A stretch of 35,513 nucleotides of DNA from a bacterium (GTDB taxonomy: Bacteria; CLD3; SB21), in NCBI GenBank assembly GCA_013359335.1, contig JABWBZ010000016.1, forward strand, positions 1 to 35,513. Direction: 5' to 3'. Numbering within the stretch: position 1 is the first letter of the stretch; each line of letters opens with the position of its first letter. A model generated the notes under the pieces. It worked only from the letters and a program-made list of their open reading frames with translations. It made no database searches and had not been told where the DNA came from. Made by a program: the position numbers and the translations under genes. Below, piece after piece: positions 17,232 to 25,085 of the stretch.

Positions 17232-17725
17232 CAGGGAGCAGATTTACCTTTCAGATAATCGTCGAAGCTGATGCGATAATATTCTTTTTCGCCGATATAT
17301 TGGATGATATTGAGAAATTCCTGCGCCTGAATAAATCCGGGAACCAGTGTCACCATTTTTGCGTCCGATTCGAAAAACGCTGTAGCCGGATAGCCATTCA
17401 CGCCAATGCCTTGTGAAAATTGCGCGGCCGAATATTTTTTCCCGTTATAGGTAACTTGTCCGTCTTTTTCGGGATTGAGTTTAATGAGAATAAATTTGGC
17501 GTTGAGATATTTGACCACATCAGGATCGGAATATGTTTTTTGATCCATGACTTTGCACCAACTACACCAGTCCGTGTAAACGTCGATCAGCACGTGTTTA
17601 TTTTCTATCTTCGCTTTTGCCAACCCCTCATCGAAGGAATACCACTTCAATTGATCGCCAGGAAAATTCCAACTAAGCGAAAAACCAACCGCCAAAATTA
17701 ATACTGCAAACCTGATGAATCCCAT
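17231..17725 (-). CDS. exported thioredoxin-fold protein
   Basis: The 164-residue protein has a signal peptide-like N terminus (about 1-20). A thioredoxin_7/DUF255-like domain follows, with WCSWC at 53-57 (Cys54, Cys57) and the cis-Pro loop GVNGYPATAFF. It probably reduces or isomerises disulfides in the periplasm. The TGATG overlap with the ABC permease gene suggests a shared function, but thioredoxin-permease pairing of this kind is not a textbook arrangement. It has no strong ribosome binding site of its own. Confidence 0.9.
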   Translation of the reverse strand: MGFIRFAVLILAVGFSLSWNFPGDQLKWYSFDEGLAKAKIENKHVLIDVYTDWCSWCKVMDQKTYSDPDVVKYLNAKFILIKLNPEKDGQVTYNGKKYSAAQFSQGIGVNGYPATAFFESDAKMVTLVPGFIQAQEFLNIIQYIGEKEYYRISFDDYLKGKSAP

Positions 17726-17820
17726 GACATTTCTTTCTATTTATTAAACAAGCCCAATCTAATACTATTTCCAATCTTAGTAAATAATTGATTCTAAATC
17801 GTCCATAAGCTCATCTTCCA

Positions 17821-19377
17821 TCAACCATAAACTTTTTCTCCTCCAATCACCATCATGTGTACTTTGATCTTTGGAATCACGATAGCCGGAATGTTGAAAA
17901 TATCCTCAGATAATACCATGAAGTCCGCGACTTTACCTGCACTAAGACTGCCCTTGATCGATTCTTCGCCTGAAGCAAAAGCGCTCCCTGTCGTATACGC
18001 GTCAATGATTTCGTGAAGTTCAATTTTTTGTTCAGGTATCCAACTCGCATCTTCGCCACGTTTAGAACGATTTAATGCGGCAAAGATTCCCTCAAAAACA
18101 TTACACGTCTCGATCGGCACATCGGATCCAAAAACCAGAACCGCTTTGCTTTGAAGAAGCGAACGAAATGGATAGGCGTACCGGCATCGCTCACCCCAAA
18201 ATTTATTCGCCGTATCAATATCTTCCGGAATTTGTATCGGCTGCATCGACGCTATCACACCCAGCTCGGCGAATCTCAGAATGTCTTCAGGATTTAGCAA
18301 TTGACAATGCTCGATCCGTTGTCTTAATTTTTTTTCGGATAATTTTTTTCGTGCCGACGAAAAAGCGTTCAAAGCCTTCCGATTCGCCCTATCGCCGATG
18401 GCGTGAATGGCGCACGCGATGTCATTTTGTGCAGCCCGTAATACAAGATCATTAACCGAATCCTCGGTTAAAATTTCCGTTCCGAAGTTGTCCGAACCTT
18501 CGAAGGGCTCGATCATGTGCGCGGTTTGCGAACCCAACGTCCCGTCGAGAAAAATTTTCATTCCGCCGAAGCGCAGCCACTCATCGCCAAGGCCGCTTTT
18601 CAATCCTAATTCTATCACCCGATCCAAATAGCGGATCGGAAAATAAAAACTCACGCGAAGTTTTAATTCATCAAGGCGATGCAAAGTTTGGTAAGCTTTC
18701 CAATCAGGAATGGTTTCCATACAATGAACGCCGCTCAAACCTTGCGCGTAAGCTAAGTTCATTCCGTTTCTCAATGCATTCAAACGCTGCTCTTCAGTAG
18801 GCTCTGCGATGTGTTTCCAAATCAACCGGCGCGCTTCTTCTTTGATGATTCCTGATAAATCGCCATCAGCGTTTTTTAAAATTTCACCGGTCGAATCAAA
18901 CGTTGTCACGCGTGTGATCCCGGCTTTTTTGAGAGCGGCGGAATTCACCCATGACGTGTGTGCGTCACGAGCTTCCAAACACACCGGATGATCGGGCGCC
19001 ACTGCATCTAAATCTTCTTTCGAAGGATATTTAACAGGATTCCAAAGATTTTGATTCCATCCGCTGCCTTGTATCCATTGGCCTTTCGGCGTGTGAATGA
19101 CTTTTTTTCGAACCAATTCCAGAACATTTTCTTTGGATGTCAGGCCATTGAAATCAAGCTGATCTTGTTTTAAACAATACGCCAGAAAATGCGTGTGCGC
19201 ATCGGTAAATGCCGGTAAAACGCGGCGATGTTCCAAATCAATGTGTTTGAATGACGGAAATTGTGCAATCAGATCACGATTCGTTCCGGCAGCAAGGATT
19301 CGTCCATTTGAAACGGCCAGCGCTTCAACTCCATGGCCTTGACCAACATAAATTTTTCCATTCAGAAATAACGTCAT
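17821..19377 (-). CDS. YtcJ-like metal-dependent amidohydrolase
   Basis: The 518-residue protein belongs to the amidohydrolase 3 group (YtcJ/AepA-like). The metal site begins with DAHTHF (His61, His63). Later motifs are WIQGSGWNQNLW, GGMKIFLDGTLGSQTA, HAIGDRANRKAL and FGSDVPIE, the last with the catalytic Asp. The C-terminal GKVADFMVLSED strand rebuilds the beta-sandwich. There is no signal peptide. ATG follows GGAGAT by about 5 bases. It is divergent from the propeller kinase, with a 112-base gap between them. The substrate is unknown; relatives hydrolyse N-substituted amides and related compounds. Confidence 0.92.
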   Translation of the reverse strand: MTLFLNGKIYVGQGHGVEALAVSNGRILAAGTNRDLIAQFPSFKHIDLEHRRVLPAFTDAHTHFLAYCLKQDQLDFNGLTSKENVLELVRKKVIHTPKGQWIQGSGWNQNLWNPVKYPSKEDLDAVAPDHPVCLEARDAHTSWVNSAALKKAGITRVTTFDSTGEILKNADGDLSGIIKEEARRLIWKHIAEPTEEQRLNALRNGMNLAYAQGLSGVHCMETIPDWKAYQTLHRLDELKLRVSFYFPIRYLDRVIELGLKSGLGDEWLRFGGMKIFLDGTLGSQTAHMIEPFEGSDNFGTEILTEDSVNDLVLRAAQNDIACAIHAIGDRANRKALNAFSSARKKLSEKKLRQRIEHCQLLNPEDILRFAELGVIASMQPIQIPEDIDTANKFWGERCRYAYPFRSLLQSKAVLVFGSDVPIETCNVFEGIFAALNRSKRGEDASWIPEQKIELHEIIDAYTTGSAFASGEESIKGSLSAGKVADFMVLSEDIFNIPAIVIPKIKVHMMVIGGEKVYG

Positions 19378-19489
19378 TCTTTATCTCCAATTTTTTTAAT
19401 CTAAGCTTTCTCAAGCTGCATTTCAATCCTGTTTGTTTTTTCGGCCAATTCGTTTACATTGACAAAGACCCATAAAAACTCATCCTGGC

Positions 19490-22400
19490 ATGCGTATTAT
19501 TTTAGCAATTTTATTTTTTCAGAATATTTTTTGTTTTGCTCGACCTTGTTTTACGCAATCACACGAAGTCAACTTCAGGCGTTTTTCGATCGAACAAGGT
19601 TTATCGCAGAGCAATGTATTTTGCATTCTTCAAGATCGTACTGGTTTTATGTGGTTTGGCACCGAAGACGGACTGAATCGTTTCGATGGCTATCGTTTCC
19701 GCGTTTTCAAACACCTGCAGGACACCAGTTCCATTTCCAGCAATTTTATCAACACGTTGTTTGAAGATCGTACCGGGAAATTATGGATTGGCACTTCGCG
19801 CGGTCTGAATTGCTACGATCCTTCATTGGAAAAATTTACACGCATTAAAAAATTTAGCCTCACCAATATCGAAACGATTTTAGAAGATCATTCCGGAAAT
19901 TTGTGGATCGGGGCTTCGGAAGGACTGGGAGTTTTGGATCCAAATTCCGGAGAGTTCAATTCACTCGAATTACCCGATTCCGTTGCTATGGCGCAAGTTT
20001 TATTCGAAGACCGAAATAAAGTTTTATGGATTGGGACGAATCGCGGTTTATTCGCGTATGATCAAAAACATTTTGTTCATTATCGTAATGACCTTAAAAA
20101 TCAGCGCAGTCTTCCGCACAACAATGTTCACGCGATTATCGAAGATCGCCATGGCGATTTGTGGATCGGCATGTACGGCGGCGGAATTGCCCGCTTAGAT
20201 CGTTCGTCCGGCGAATTTACCAATTACCGCGCACGATCGACCGATGTTTTTTCTTTGAGCAGCGATGATGTGAATGCAATCGTGGAAGATCGCGCTGGAA
20301 AATTATGGGTCGGTACATTTGGCGGCGGCGTTTGCCGATGGGATCCACAAACAAAAAATTTCACGCGATTTGTGCACGATCCGCAAAAAATAACGAGCAT
20401 CAGTCATAATTCCGTCGAATCCATGTATCTCGACCATTCGGCAATTCTGTGGGTGGGAACGAACGGCGGCGGTATCAATCAATATGATCCAAATCGAGAA
20501 AAATTTACGCACATTAAAAATATACCTTCCGATCCGAACAGTCTTAGCGATAATATGATCTATTCTTTTTTCTTCGATGAAGAAGAAAATTCTTTGTGGA
20601 TAGGCACCGACGCAGGCGGACTCAATCGATGGAACAGAAATTCCGGAAAATTTCTGCATTATAAAAATAATCCGGCGAATGCAAATAGTTTGGCCCATAA
20701 CTCAGTCCGTGCAATATTTAAATCGTTCGACGGATTGTTTTGGATCGGCTCGGTGCGTGGTGGAATTGATGTTTTGGACGTGAATAAAAATTCATTTGTC
20801 AATTTCAAAAACATCCCGGGAGACCAGCAAAGCCTGAGCGCAAATTCCATTCGTACGATCCACGCTGACCGCGACTCATCCGATAAAATTCTGTGGATCG
20901 GCACGAATGGCGGCGGACTCAATAAACTCGATTTGACGACGAAACAATTCACGGCTTTCAAAAATAGTTCCACCGATTCCGGCAGCCTGAGCAACAACCA
21001 GATTCGCGCCGTTTTCGAAGATTATGATGGATACATTTGGGTCGGAACGTTGGGCGGTGGCCTCAATCGTATAGACAAACGAACCGGTAAATTTCGCCGC
21101 TATGTCAACGAGCCCGATCGCCAGAATTCGTTGAATAATAATATCGTGCTGTGCGTAATCGAAGACACCTTTTTTTATCCTGATAAATTATGGATCGGCA
21201 CCGCCGGCGGAGTTAATGTTTTAAACCTGCAGAATGAAACGTTTGAATTTTTTACCGAACAGAATGGTTTGCCCAACGATGTGGTGTATGGAATTGTCGT
21301 CGATCATCGCGGTTATTTATGGATCAGCACCAATAAAGGTTTGGCGAAATTTGATCCGCGCTCAAAGTCTTTTATTAATTACGACGAACGCGACGGATTG
21401 CAGAGCAATGAATTCAACGCCGGCGCTTATTTAATAAACCGTCGCGGTGAAATTTTTTTCGGCGGCATCAATGGATTCAATTATTTTCATCCCGACAGTT
21501 TGTTAAGCAATTCAATGCCTCCGCCGGTATTGCTCACTGATTTTCAGATTTTCAATGAATCCGTTCCTATCGGCAATCGTACGCTGAAAAAATCGATATC
21601 GCAAACTCATTCGATAGAACTTGATTACACACAAAATGTGTTTTCATTTGAATTTGCCGCGTTGAACTACTCCATTCCTGAAAAAAACCAGTTTGCTTAC
21701 ATGATGGAAGGTTTTGACAAAACCTGGATTTATTCGGGCACGCGGCGTTATGTCAATTACACCAATCTGAATCCGGGCCGTTACGTATTTCGCGTGAAAG
21801 CAGCCAACAGCGACGGCTTGTGGAATGAAGAAGGCCAAAGCGTCGAAATTATTATTCATCCGCCTTTTTGGTCGACGTGGTGGTTTCGGCTTGGCATGAT
21901 AGCGGTTTTGGGACTGATTATTTTCGGAGCTTTTCGTTTTCGTGAATATTACCGCATCTATCGCAAAACGCGTTTTATCAGCCATTATAAAATTGTACGT
22001 AAATTGGGCGAAGGCATCGACCAATCTCAAAAAAAAGCGGTTGCGCTCAAAGTACTGCGTGAAGAAATACTCGAATCGCAGGATGGCATCAAACGTTTTC
22101 TCAAAGAAGTCGAAATCGGAAGACAAATCAACCACCCGAACGTCGTTCGGATTTTTAATGCCGGCAGCAATGAAACCACACGCTACATCGCGATGGAATT
22201 GATCGAAGGCGTGACGCTGAAGTCGCAAATTCGTGAAAAAGGAAAAATTGAAATGTCAATGGCCATTAACTACGTCCGGGGTATTTTGGAAGGCTTGAAA
22301 GCCATTCACGAAAAGAACATCGTTCATCGCGATTTAAAATCTGAAAACATTATGATCCAGAAAGATGCTACGATTAAAATCATGGATTTTGGATTGGCAC

Positions 22401-22735
22401 GGATGAACGCGCTCAGTTCCATCGCCGATCGCGGGCAGCTCGTCGGCACGTTGGCTTACATGAGTCCTGAACAAACGATCGGCAAATCGGTGGATTTTCG
22501 TACGGATATTTATTCGTTCGGCGTTGTTTTGTATGAAATGATTTTCGGAGAATTACCTTTTCATGGCGACAACGAGATGAGCCTGATTTTTTCTATTCAC
22601 AACGACGTGCCGAAATATATCGATCATTCTAATCCATTGCATGCTGTGATTTCACGTTGCCTTCAGCGAGAGCCGGCGCAGCGATATCAAACGGTCGATG
22701 AAATTTTCACTGATATTAGTAAGGCGCACGATTGA
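19490..22735 (+). CDS. propeller receptor fused to a Ser/Thr kinase domain with a deleted Gly-loop
   Basis: The 1081-residue predicted transmembrane receptor has an N-terminal signal. About 14 Reg_prop repeats of the LWIGT-GGL-R type follow (about 40-660), enough for two seven-bladed beta propellers. A Y_Y_Y domain spans about 690-785 and one membrane helix about 795-815. The C-terminal kinase domain has VAIK Lys (VALKVL), HRDLKSEN, DFGLAR, SPEQ and the DIYSFGVVLYEM F-helix. This is the input half of a hybrid two-component receptor, but with a Hanks-type kinase in place of the histidine kinase. The nucleotide-binding loop reads KLGEG-IDQSQKKAVALK: about 8 residues of the usual GEGGMGxVYKA are absent, so ATP binding is in doubt. 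Confidence 0.93.
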   Translation: MRIILAILFFQNIFCFARPCFTQSHEVNFRRFSIEQGLSQSNVFCILQDRTGFMWFGTEDGLNRFDGYRFRVFKHLQDTSSISSNFINTLFEDRTGKLWIGTSRGLNCYDPSLEKFTRIKKFSLTNIETILEDHSGNLWIGASEGLGVLDPNSGEFNSLELPDSVAMAQVLFEDRNKVLWIGTNRGLFAYDQKHFVHYRNDLKNQRSLPHNNVHAIIEDRHGDLWIGMYGGGIARLDRSSGEFTNYRARSTDVFSLSSDDVNAIVEDRAGKLWVGTFGGGVCRWDPQTKNFTRFVHDPQKITSISHNSVESMYLDHSAILWVGTNGGGINQYDPNREKFTHIKNIPSDPNSLSDNMIYSFFFDEEENSLWIGTDAGGLNRWNRNSGKFLHYKNNPANANSLAHNSVRAIFKSFDGLFWIGSVRGGIDVLDVNKNSFVNFKNIPGDQQSLSANSIRTIHADRDSSDKILWIGTNGGGLNKLDLTTKQFTAFKNSSTDSGSLSNNQIRAVFEDYDGYIWVGTLGGGLNRIDKRTGKFRRYVNEPDRQNSLNNNIVLCVIEDTFFYPDKLWIGTAGGVNVLNLQNETFEFFTEQNGLPNDVVYGIVVDHRGYLWISTNKGLAKFDPRSKSFINYDERDGLQSNEFNAGAYLINRRGEIFFGGINGFNYFHPDSLLSNSMPPPVLLTDFQIFNESVPIGNRTLKKSISQTHSIELDYTQNVFSFEFAALNYSIPEKNQFAYMMEGFDKTWIYSGTRRYVNYTNLNPGRYVFRVKAANSDGLWNEEGQSVEIIIHPPFWSTWWFRLGMIAVLGLIIFGAFRFREYYRIYRKTRFISHYKIVRKLGEGIDQSQKKAVALKVLREEILESQDGIKRFLKEVEIGRQINHPNVVRIFNAGSNETTRYIAMELIEGVTLKSQIREKGKIEMSMAINYVRGILEGLKAIHEKNIVHRDLKSENIMIQKDATIKIMDFGLARMNALSSIADRGQLVGTLAYMSPEQTIGKSVDFRTDIYSFGVVLYEMIFGELPFHGDNEMSLIFSIHNDVPKYIDHSNPLHAVISRCLQREPAQRYQTVDEIFTDISKAHD

Positions 22736-22767
22736 TCGATAGTTTTAATATTGATTTTAAACCGGCT

Positions 22768-23214
22768 TCATTGCACGCTGATGAGAGGCTCGAGCGTTAC
22801 GTCAGCTTTGATCGAACGGGCAATCAGGCAATTGTCATGGGCATCATGGATAGTTTTTTCGGCATCGGCAATGGCTTCTGCATTACGGACGACAATTTCA
22901 GGACGAATGACAATTTTTGTAAATTGATAGCCGCCGTCTTTGAATTCAAGCCAACCCTCCGCATGACTTGAATAGGAGATGAGAGGAATCTGTTTACGCG
23001 AGGCAAAAGCAAGAAAAGTCGTCATAGTACAGGTTTCGACCGCTGCGACAAATAAATCCTCCGGAGTCCAAACGCCCGTTTCACCTTTAAACTCCGGCGG
23101 ACTCGCCACTCGGAACTCTGGCTTTCCTTCAGACTTGAGTTTTCCTGCTCGATTTTCGAGCCATTGCAATTGAGTTTGATACGTAAACGTTTTGTATTTC
23201 TTCGTAGCTTCCAT
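22768..23214 (-). CDS. OsmC family peroxiredoxin-like protein
   Basis: The 148-residue OsmC/Ohr-superfamily protein has the two redox Cys at Cys62 (VETCTMTTFL) and Cys129 (HDNCLIAR). It also has the WTPEDLFVAAVE helix and conserved polar residues. It probably reduces organic hydroperoxides or related stress compounds in the cytosol; OsmC versus Ohr cannot be settled by eye. Transcription converges with the propeller kinase gene, with a 32-base gap. Confidence 0.93.
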   Translation of the reverse strand: MEATKKYKTFTYQTQLQWLENRAGKLKSEGKPEFRVASPPEFKGETGVWTPEDLFVAAVETCTMTTFLAFASRKQIPLISYSSHAEGWLEFKDGGYQFTKIVIRPEIVVRNAEAIADAEKTIHDAHDNCLIARSIKADVTLEPLISVQ

Positions 23215-23324
23215 CTTTCAATCCTTCGATGAATTTTCAGGCGTTTTAAAAGATAAATTAAACATGGGCAGTTTAGAACAAAACCTGATGCAATCCCATG
23301 ATTTTCATCAGGTTTGTTATTAAT

Positions 23325-23777
23325 CTATCGTTTCACCTGCCGCCAGCCGTTCCACACTGGCAAGCCCTGATCGTCGCGTAATTTCAAAACCGAATTATTT
23401 TTTTTCAATTCGGCAGCGATGATAACGGGCTCTTTATTGAAAACTACGCGAGAGCCTTTGATCTCGATAGCATCATTGACAGCCAGATCCATTTCCTGAT
23501 TTTCCAGGAACCATGCCGGCCCGAGATGAACGGAGATCGTTTCCTTGTCCGTCTTGACCATAGCATGAATGCCTACAGACATTCCACGAAATGGAGTCAA
23601 TGTGTCTATGGCGGTTATTTTACCCGCGATGGTTTCTACTGAACTGACGTCATACATTTTGTTGTATGCGCTGCCGGAGCCCCAACCCCCATGACCTCGC
23701 CCTTTCCAACCGCTTTGTGCGTTAACCGATACAGCCAGTAGAATAAGCGCGGTGACATAATACCCTAAACGTTTCAT
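23325..23777 (-). CDS. small exported protein with a Gly-rich N terminus, unknown function
   Basis: The 150-residue protein has a Sec signal peptide ending SVNAQ. A Gly/Trp/His-rich stretch (WKGRGHGGWGSGS) follows, then a beta-rich domain with IAGKITAIDTLTP, SVHLGPAWFLENQ, DAIEIKGSRVVF and IIAAELKKNNSVLKLRDDQGLPVW. Similar exported proteins, sometimes labelled DNA-binding or DUF-type, occur in sediment and aquifer bacteria, but no function is established. AGAGGT precedes ATG by 7 bases. The OB-fold-like strand order is inference. Confidence 0.82.
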   Translation of the reverse strand: MKRLGYYVTALILLAVSVNAQSGWKGRGHGGWGSGSAYNKMYDVSSVETIAGKITAIDTLTPFRGMSVGIHAMVKTDKETISVHLGPAWFLENQEMDLAVNDAIEIKGSRVVFNKEPVIIAAELKKNNSVLKLRDDQGLPVWNGWRQVKR

Positions 23778-23799
23778 AATTCAACCTCTTATTTATTTT

Positions 23800-23819
23800 A
23801 TATAACCACATAGTTATAT
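23800..23819. promoter_or_regulatory. possible operator upstream of the small exported protein
   Basis: ATATAAC and GTTATAT form a 7-bp inverted repeat with a 6-base spacer, 23 bases before the start codon. It lies in the expected promoter zone. AT-richness makes chance likely. Confidence 0.3.
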
Positions 23820-23963
23820 ATGATGTTTATACAACATTTTAATAACTCATTTTATTCCCGATTTTTTGGACAAAGGTTGATAAAGGAATGAGGCTAAGAG
23901 AACTGTACCGTAGCAAAAAAAGCAGGGTATGAATGGAGGTTTTGCCCAGCAAAGGCAAAAAAA

Positions 23964-23992
23964 AATCCCGGAAACTGTGCGTTCCCGGGATT
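23964..23992 (-). terminator. rho-independent terminator of the RRM gene
   Basis: AATCCCGG and CCGGGATT pair; the stem extends to 12 bp with one mismatch around a 5-base loop. On the minus strand it runs into nine T residues. It starts about 25 bases past the RRM stop codon at 24017. Confidence 0.88.
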
Positions 23993-24016
23993 AAACCAGC
24001 TATATAAACTTAACGA

Positions 24017-24304
24017 TTAATAGCGTTTTGAAAAAGAACGATCCGTTCTTTTTTCTTGAGGTTTGGCAACATTAACAACCAAATTGCGGTTTTGCCAATT
24101 GTAGTTGTTGAACATCTCGATGGCTTTTTTTGCATCTTCTTCGGTTGCCATTTCGACGAAACCAAAACCTTTAGAACGGCCGGACATTTTGTCCGTGATG
24201 ATTTTGGCCGATACGACCGAACCTGCTTGTGTAAAAAGGTCCGTAAGGCTTTGCTCATCGCTATTGTACGACAAGTTGCCAACGTATAGTTTCTTTGAAT
24301 CCAT
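24017..24304 (-). CDS. single-RRM RNA-binding protein
   Basis: The 95-residue protein is one RNA recognition motif with a short basic tail. RNP2 is at 6-11 (LYVGNL) and RNP1 at 45-52 (KGFGFVEM), with its aromatic residues. ATG 24304 lies about 7 bases after AGGAG (24312-24316); the longer reading from 24331 begins inside the leader and is less likely. Bacterial RRM proteins of this size are often cold-induced post-transcriptional regulators. Here the gene has a consensus-like promoter, a ~160-base leader and an intrinsic terminator in that leader. Confidence 0.93.
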   Translation of the reverse strand: MDSKKLYVGNLSYNSDEQSLTDLFTQAGSVVSAKIITDKMSGRSKGFGFVEMATEEDAKKAIEMFNNYNWQNRNLVVNVAKPQEKRTDRSFSKRY

Positions 24305-24336
24305 GGAAAGTCTCCTGAAAGTGTTAAACATGGGAT

Positions 24337-24376
24337 ATAAAAAAAAATCTCAAAGCGCCCATACACTTTGAGATTT
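24337..24376 (-). terminator. intrinsic terminator inside the RRM gene leader
   Basis: A perfect 11-bp stem (24345-24355 with 24366-24376, 10-base loop) is followed on the minus strand by nine T residues. It ends only ~40 bases before the RRM start codon and ~90 bases after the predicted transcription start, so it sits within the 5' leader. It may attenuate the gene or end a short RNA. Confidence 0.8.
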
Positions 24377-24467
24377 GTAAAACTTAAATCTGTTTATTCT
24401 TAAGACCGGATCGTCGACAAGAAAAACTGAGATGAAAAGAAATCAAAACCTATGGTGCTCACTGAGC
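24339..24467 (-). ncRNA. candidate leader RNA or short RNA upstream of the RRM gene
   Basis: The transcript expected from the promoter at 24473-24501 would start near 24467. It begins with a GTGCTC/GAGCAC hairpin (24455-24469) and would end in the terminator at 24345-24376, giving ~130 bases. No ORF of note lies within it. It could be a small RNA, or the terminated form of the RRM mRNA. No known RNA family is recognised. Confidence 0.45.
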
Positions 24468-24472
24468 ACTAC

Positions 24473-24501
24473 ACTATACATCAAATTTATCCCGTTGTCA
24501 A
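24473..24501 (-). promoter_or_regulatory. strong sigma70-type promoter
   Basis: TTGACA and TATAGT are separated by exactly 17 bases on the minus strand, a near-consensus promoter. The predicted start point is near 24467, inside a GTGCTC-ACT-GAGCAC palindrome. It drives the RRM leader. Confidence 0.75.
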
Positions 24502-24597
24502 GTAATTTTTTGAATGACAACTTTTTATATTGCTTACTCGTATTCCCTGCCTGAACCACGAATGCCGCTTCAAACATAAAAAAAGTGATTTTCTCAT

Positions 24598-24622
24598 GGC
24601 GCTTTTATACATTGGAAGCGCC
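24598..24622. other. inverted repeat upstream of the AhpD-like gene
   Basis: GGCGCTT and AAGCGCC form a perfect 7-bp inverted repeat with an 11-base spacer, 80 bases before the AhpD-like start. There is no T-run, so an operator or a 5'-UTR hairpin is possible. The rest of 24502-24701 shows no supported gene. Confidence 0.4.
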
Positions 24623-24701
24623 GTAAGGCACCTGATGCCACCATGCCAGATCAGTTTTACTAAAATAATTTACAACCGATGTCACTCCAAGGAGTCTAAC
24701 C

Positions 24702-25085
24702 ATGGGCGATCGATTCAAAGAATTCACCGAGTTTCGGCATAAAATGAACGAGCGCATTCTCGCGCAGGACAACAAAGTCATCAAACGGTTTTTCTCAATC
24801 GACACCCTGACCTATCAGGAAGGCGCTCTCAACGTCAAGACGAAAGAACTGCTGGGATTGGTTGCGTCGCTGGTATTGCGATGCGACGATTGCATTGCTT
24901 ACCATATCAATAAATGCAAAGAAGCCGGCGTCGCTCGCGATGAAATGTTCGAGGCAATGAGCGTCGGGCTGGTCGTCGGCGGCTCGATCGTGATTCCGCA
25001 TCTGCGGCGAGCCGTGGCATTTCTGGATGAAATCGAAACGATGGAAACTAACGGAAGCTCACAGGAACTCTCAGAAAAAAATTAA
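24702..25085 (+). CDS. carboxymuconolactone decarboxylase (AhpD-like) family protein
   Basis: The 127-residue CMD-domain protein carries the AhpD redox signature CDDCIAYHINK (Cys61, Cys64, His68). This suggests a thiol-dependent antioxidant role rather than ring-cleavage decarboxylation. AAGGAGT lies about 7 bases before ATG. The stop codon abuts the start of the efflux adaptor gene, so the two are likely one operon. An AhpD-like protein heading an RND operon may link efflux to oxidative or electrophile stress, which is inference. Confidence 0.92.
   Translation: MGDRFKEFTEFRHKMNERILAQDNKVIKRFFSIDTLTYQEGALNVKTKELLGLVASLVLRCDDCIAYHINKCKEAGVARDEMFEAMSVGLVVGGSIVIPHLRRAVAFLDEIETMETNGSSQELSEKN

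Noticed and set aside
22732-22971. plus-strand ORF following the propeller kinase with an overlapping start
   Set aside because: It lies antisense to the OsmC gene, which has both redox Cys motifs and a ribosome binding site.
24530-24742. 70-codon plus-strand ORF before the AhpD-like gene
   Set aside because: It has no ribosome binding site, overlaps the AhpD-like start and has no domain-like pattern.
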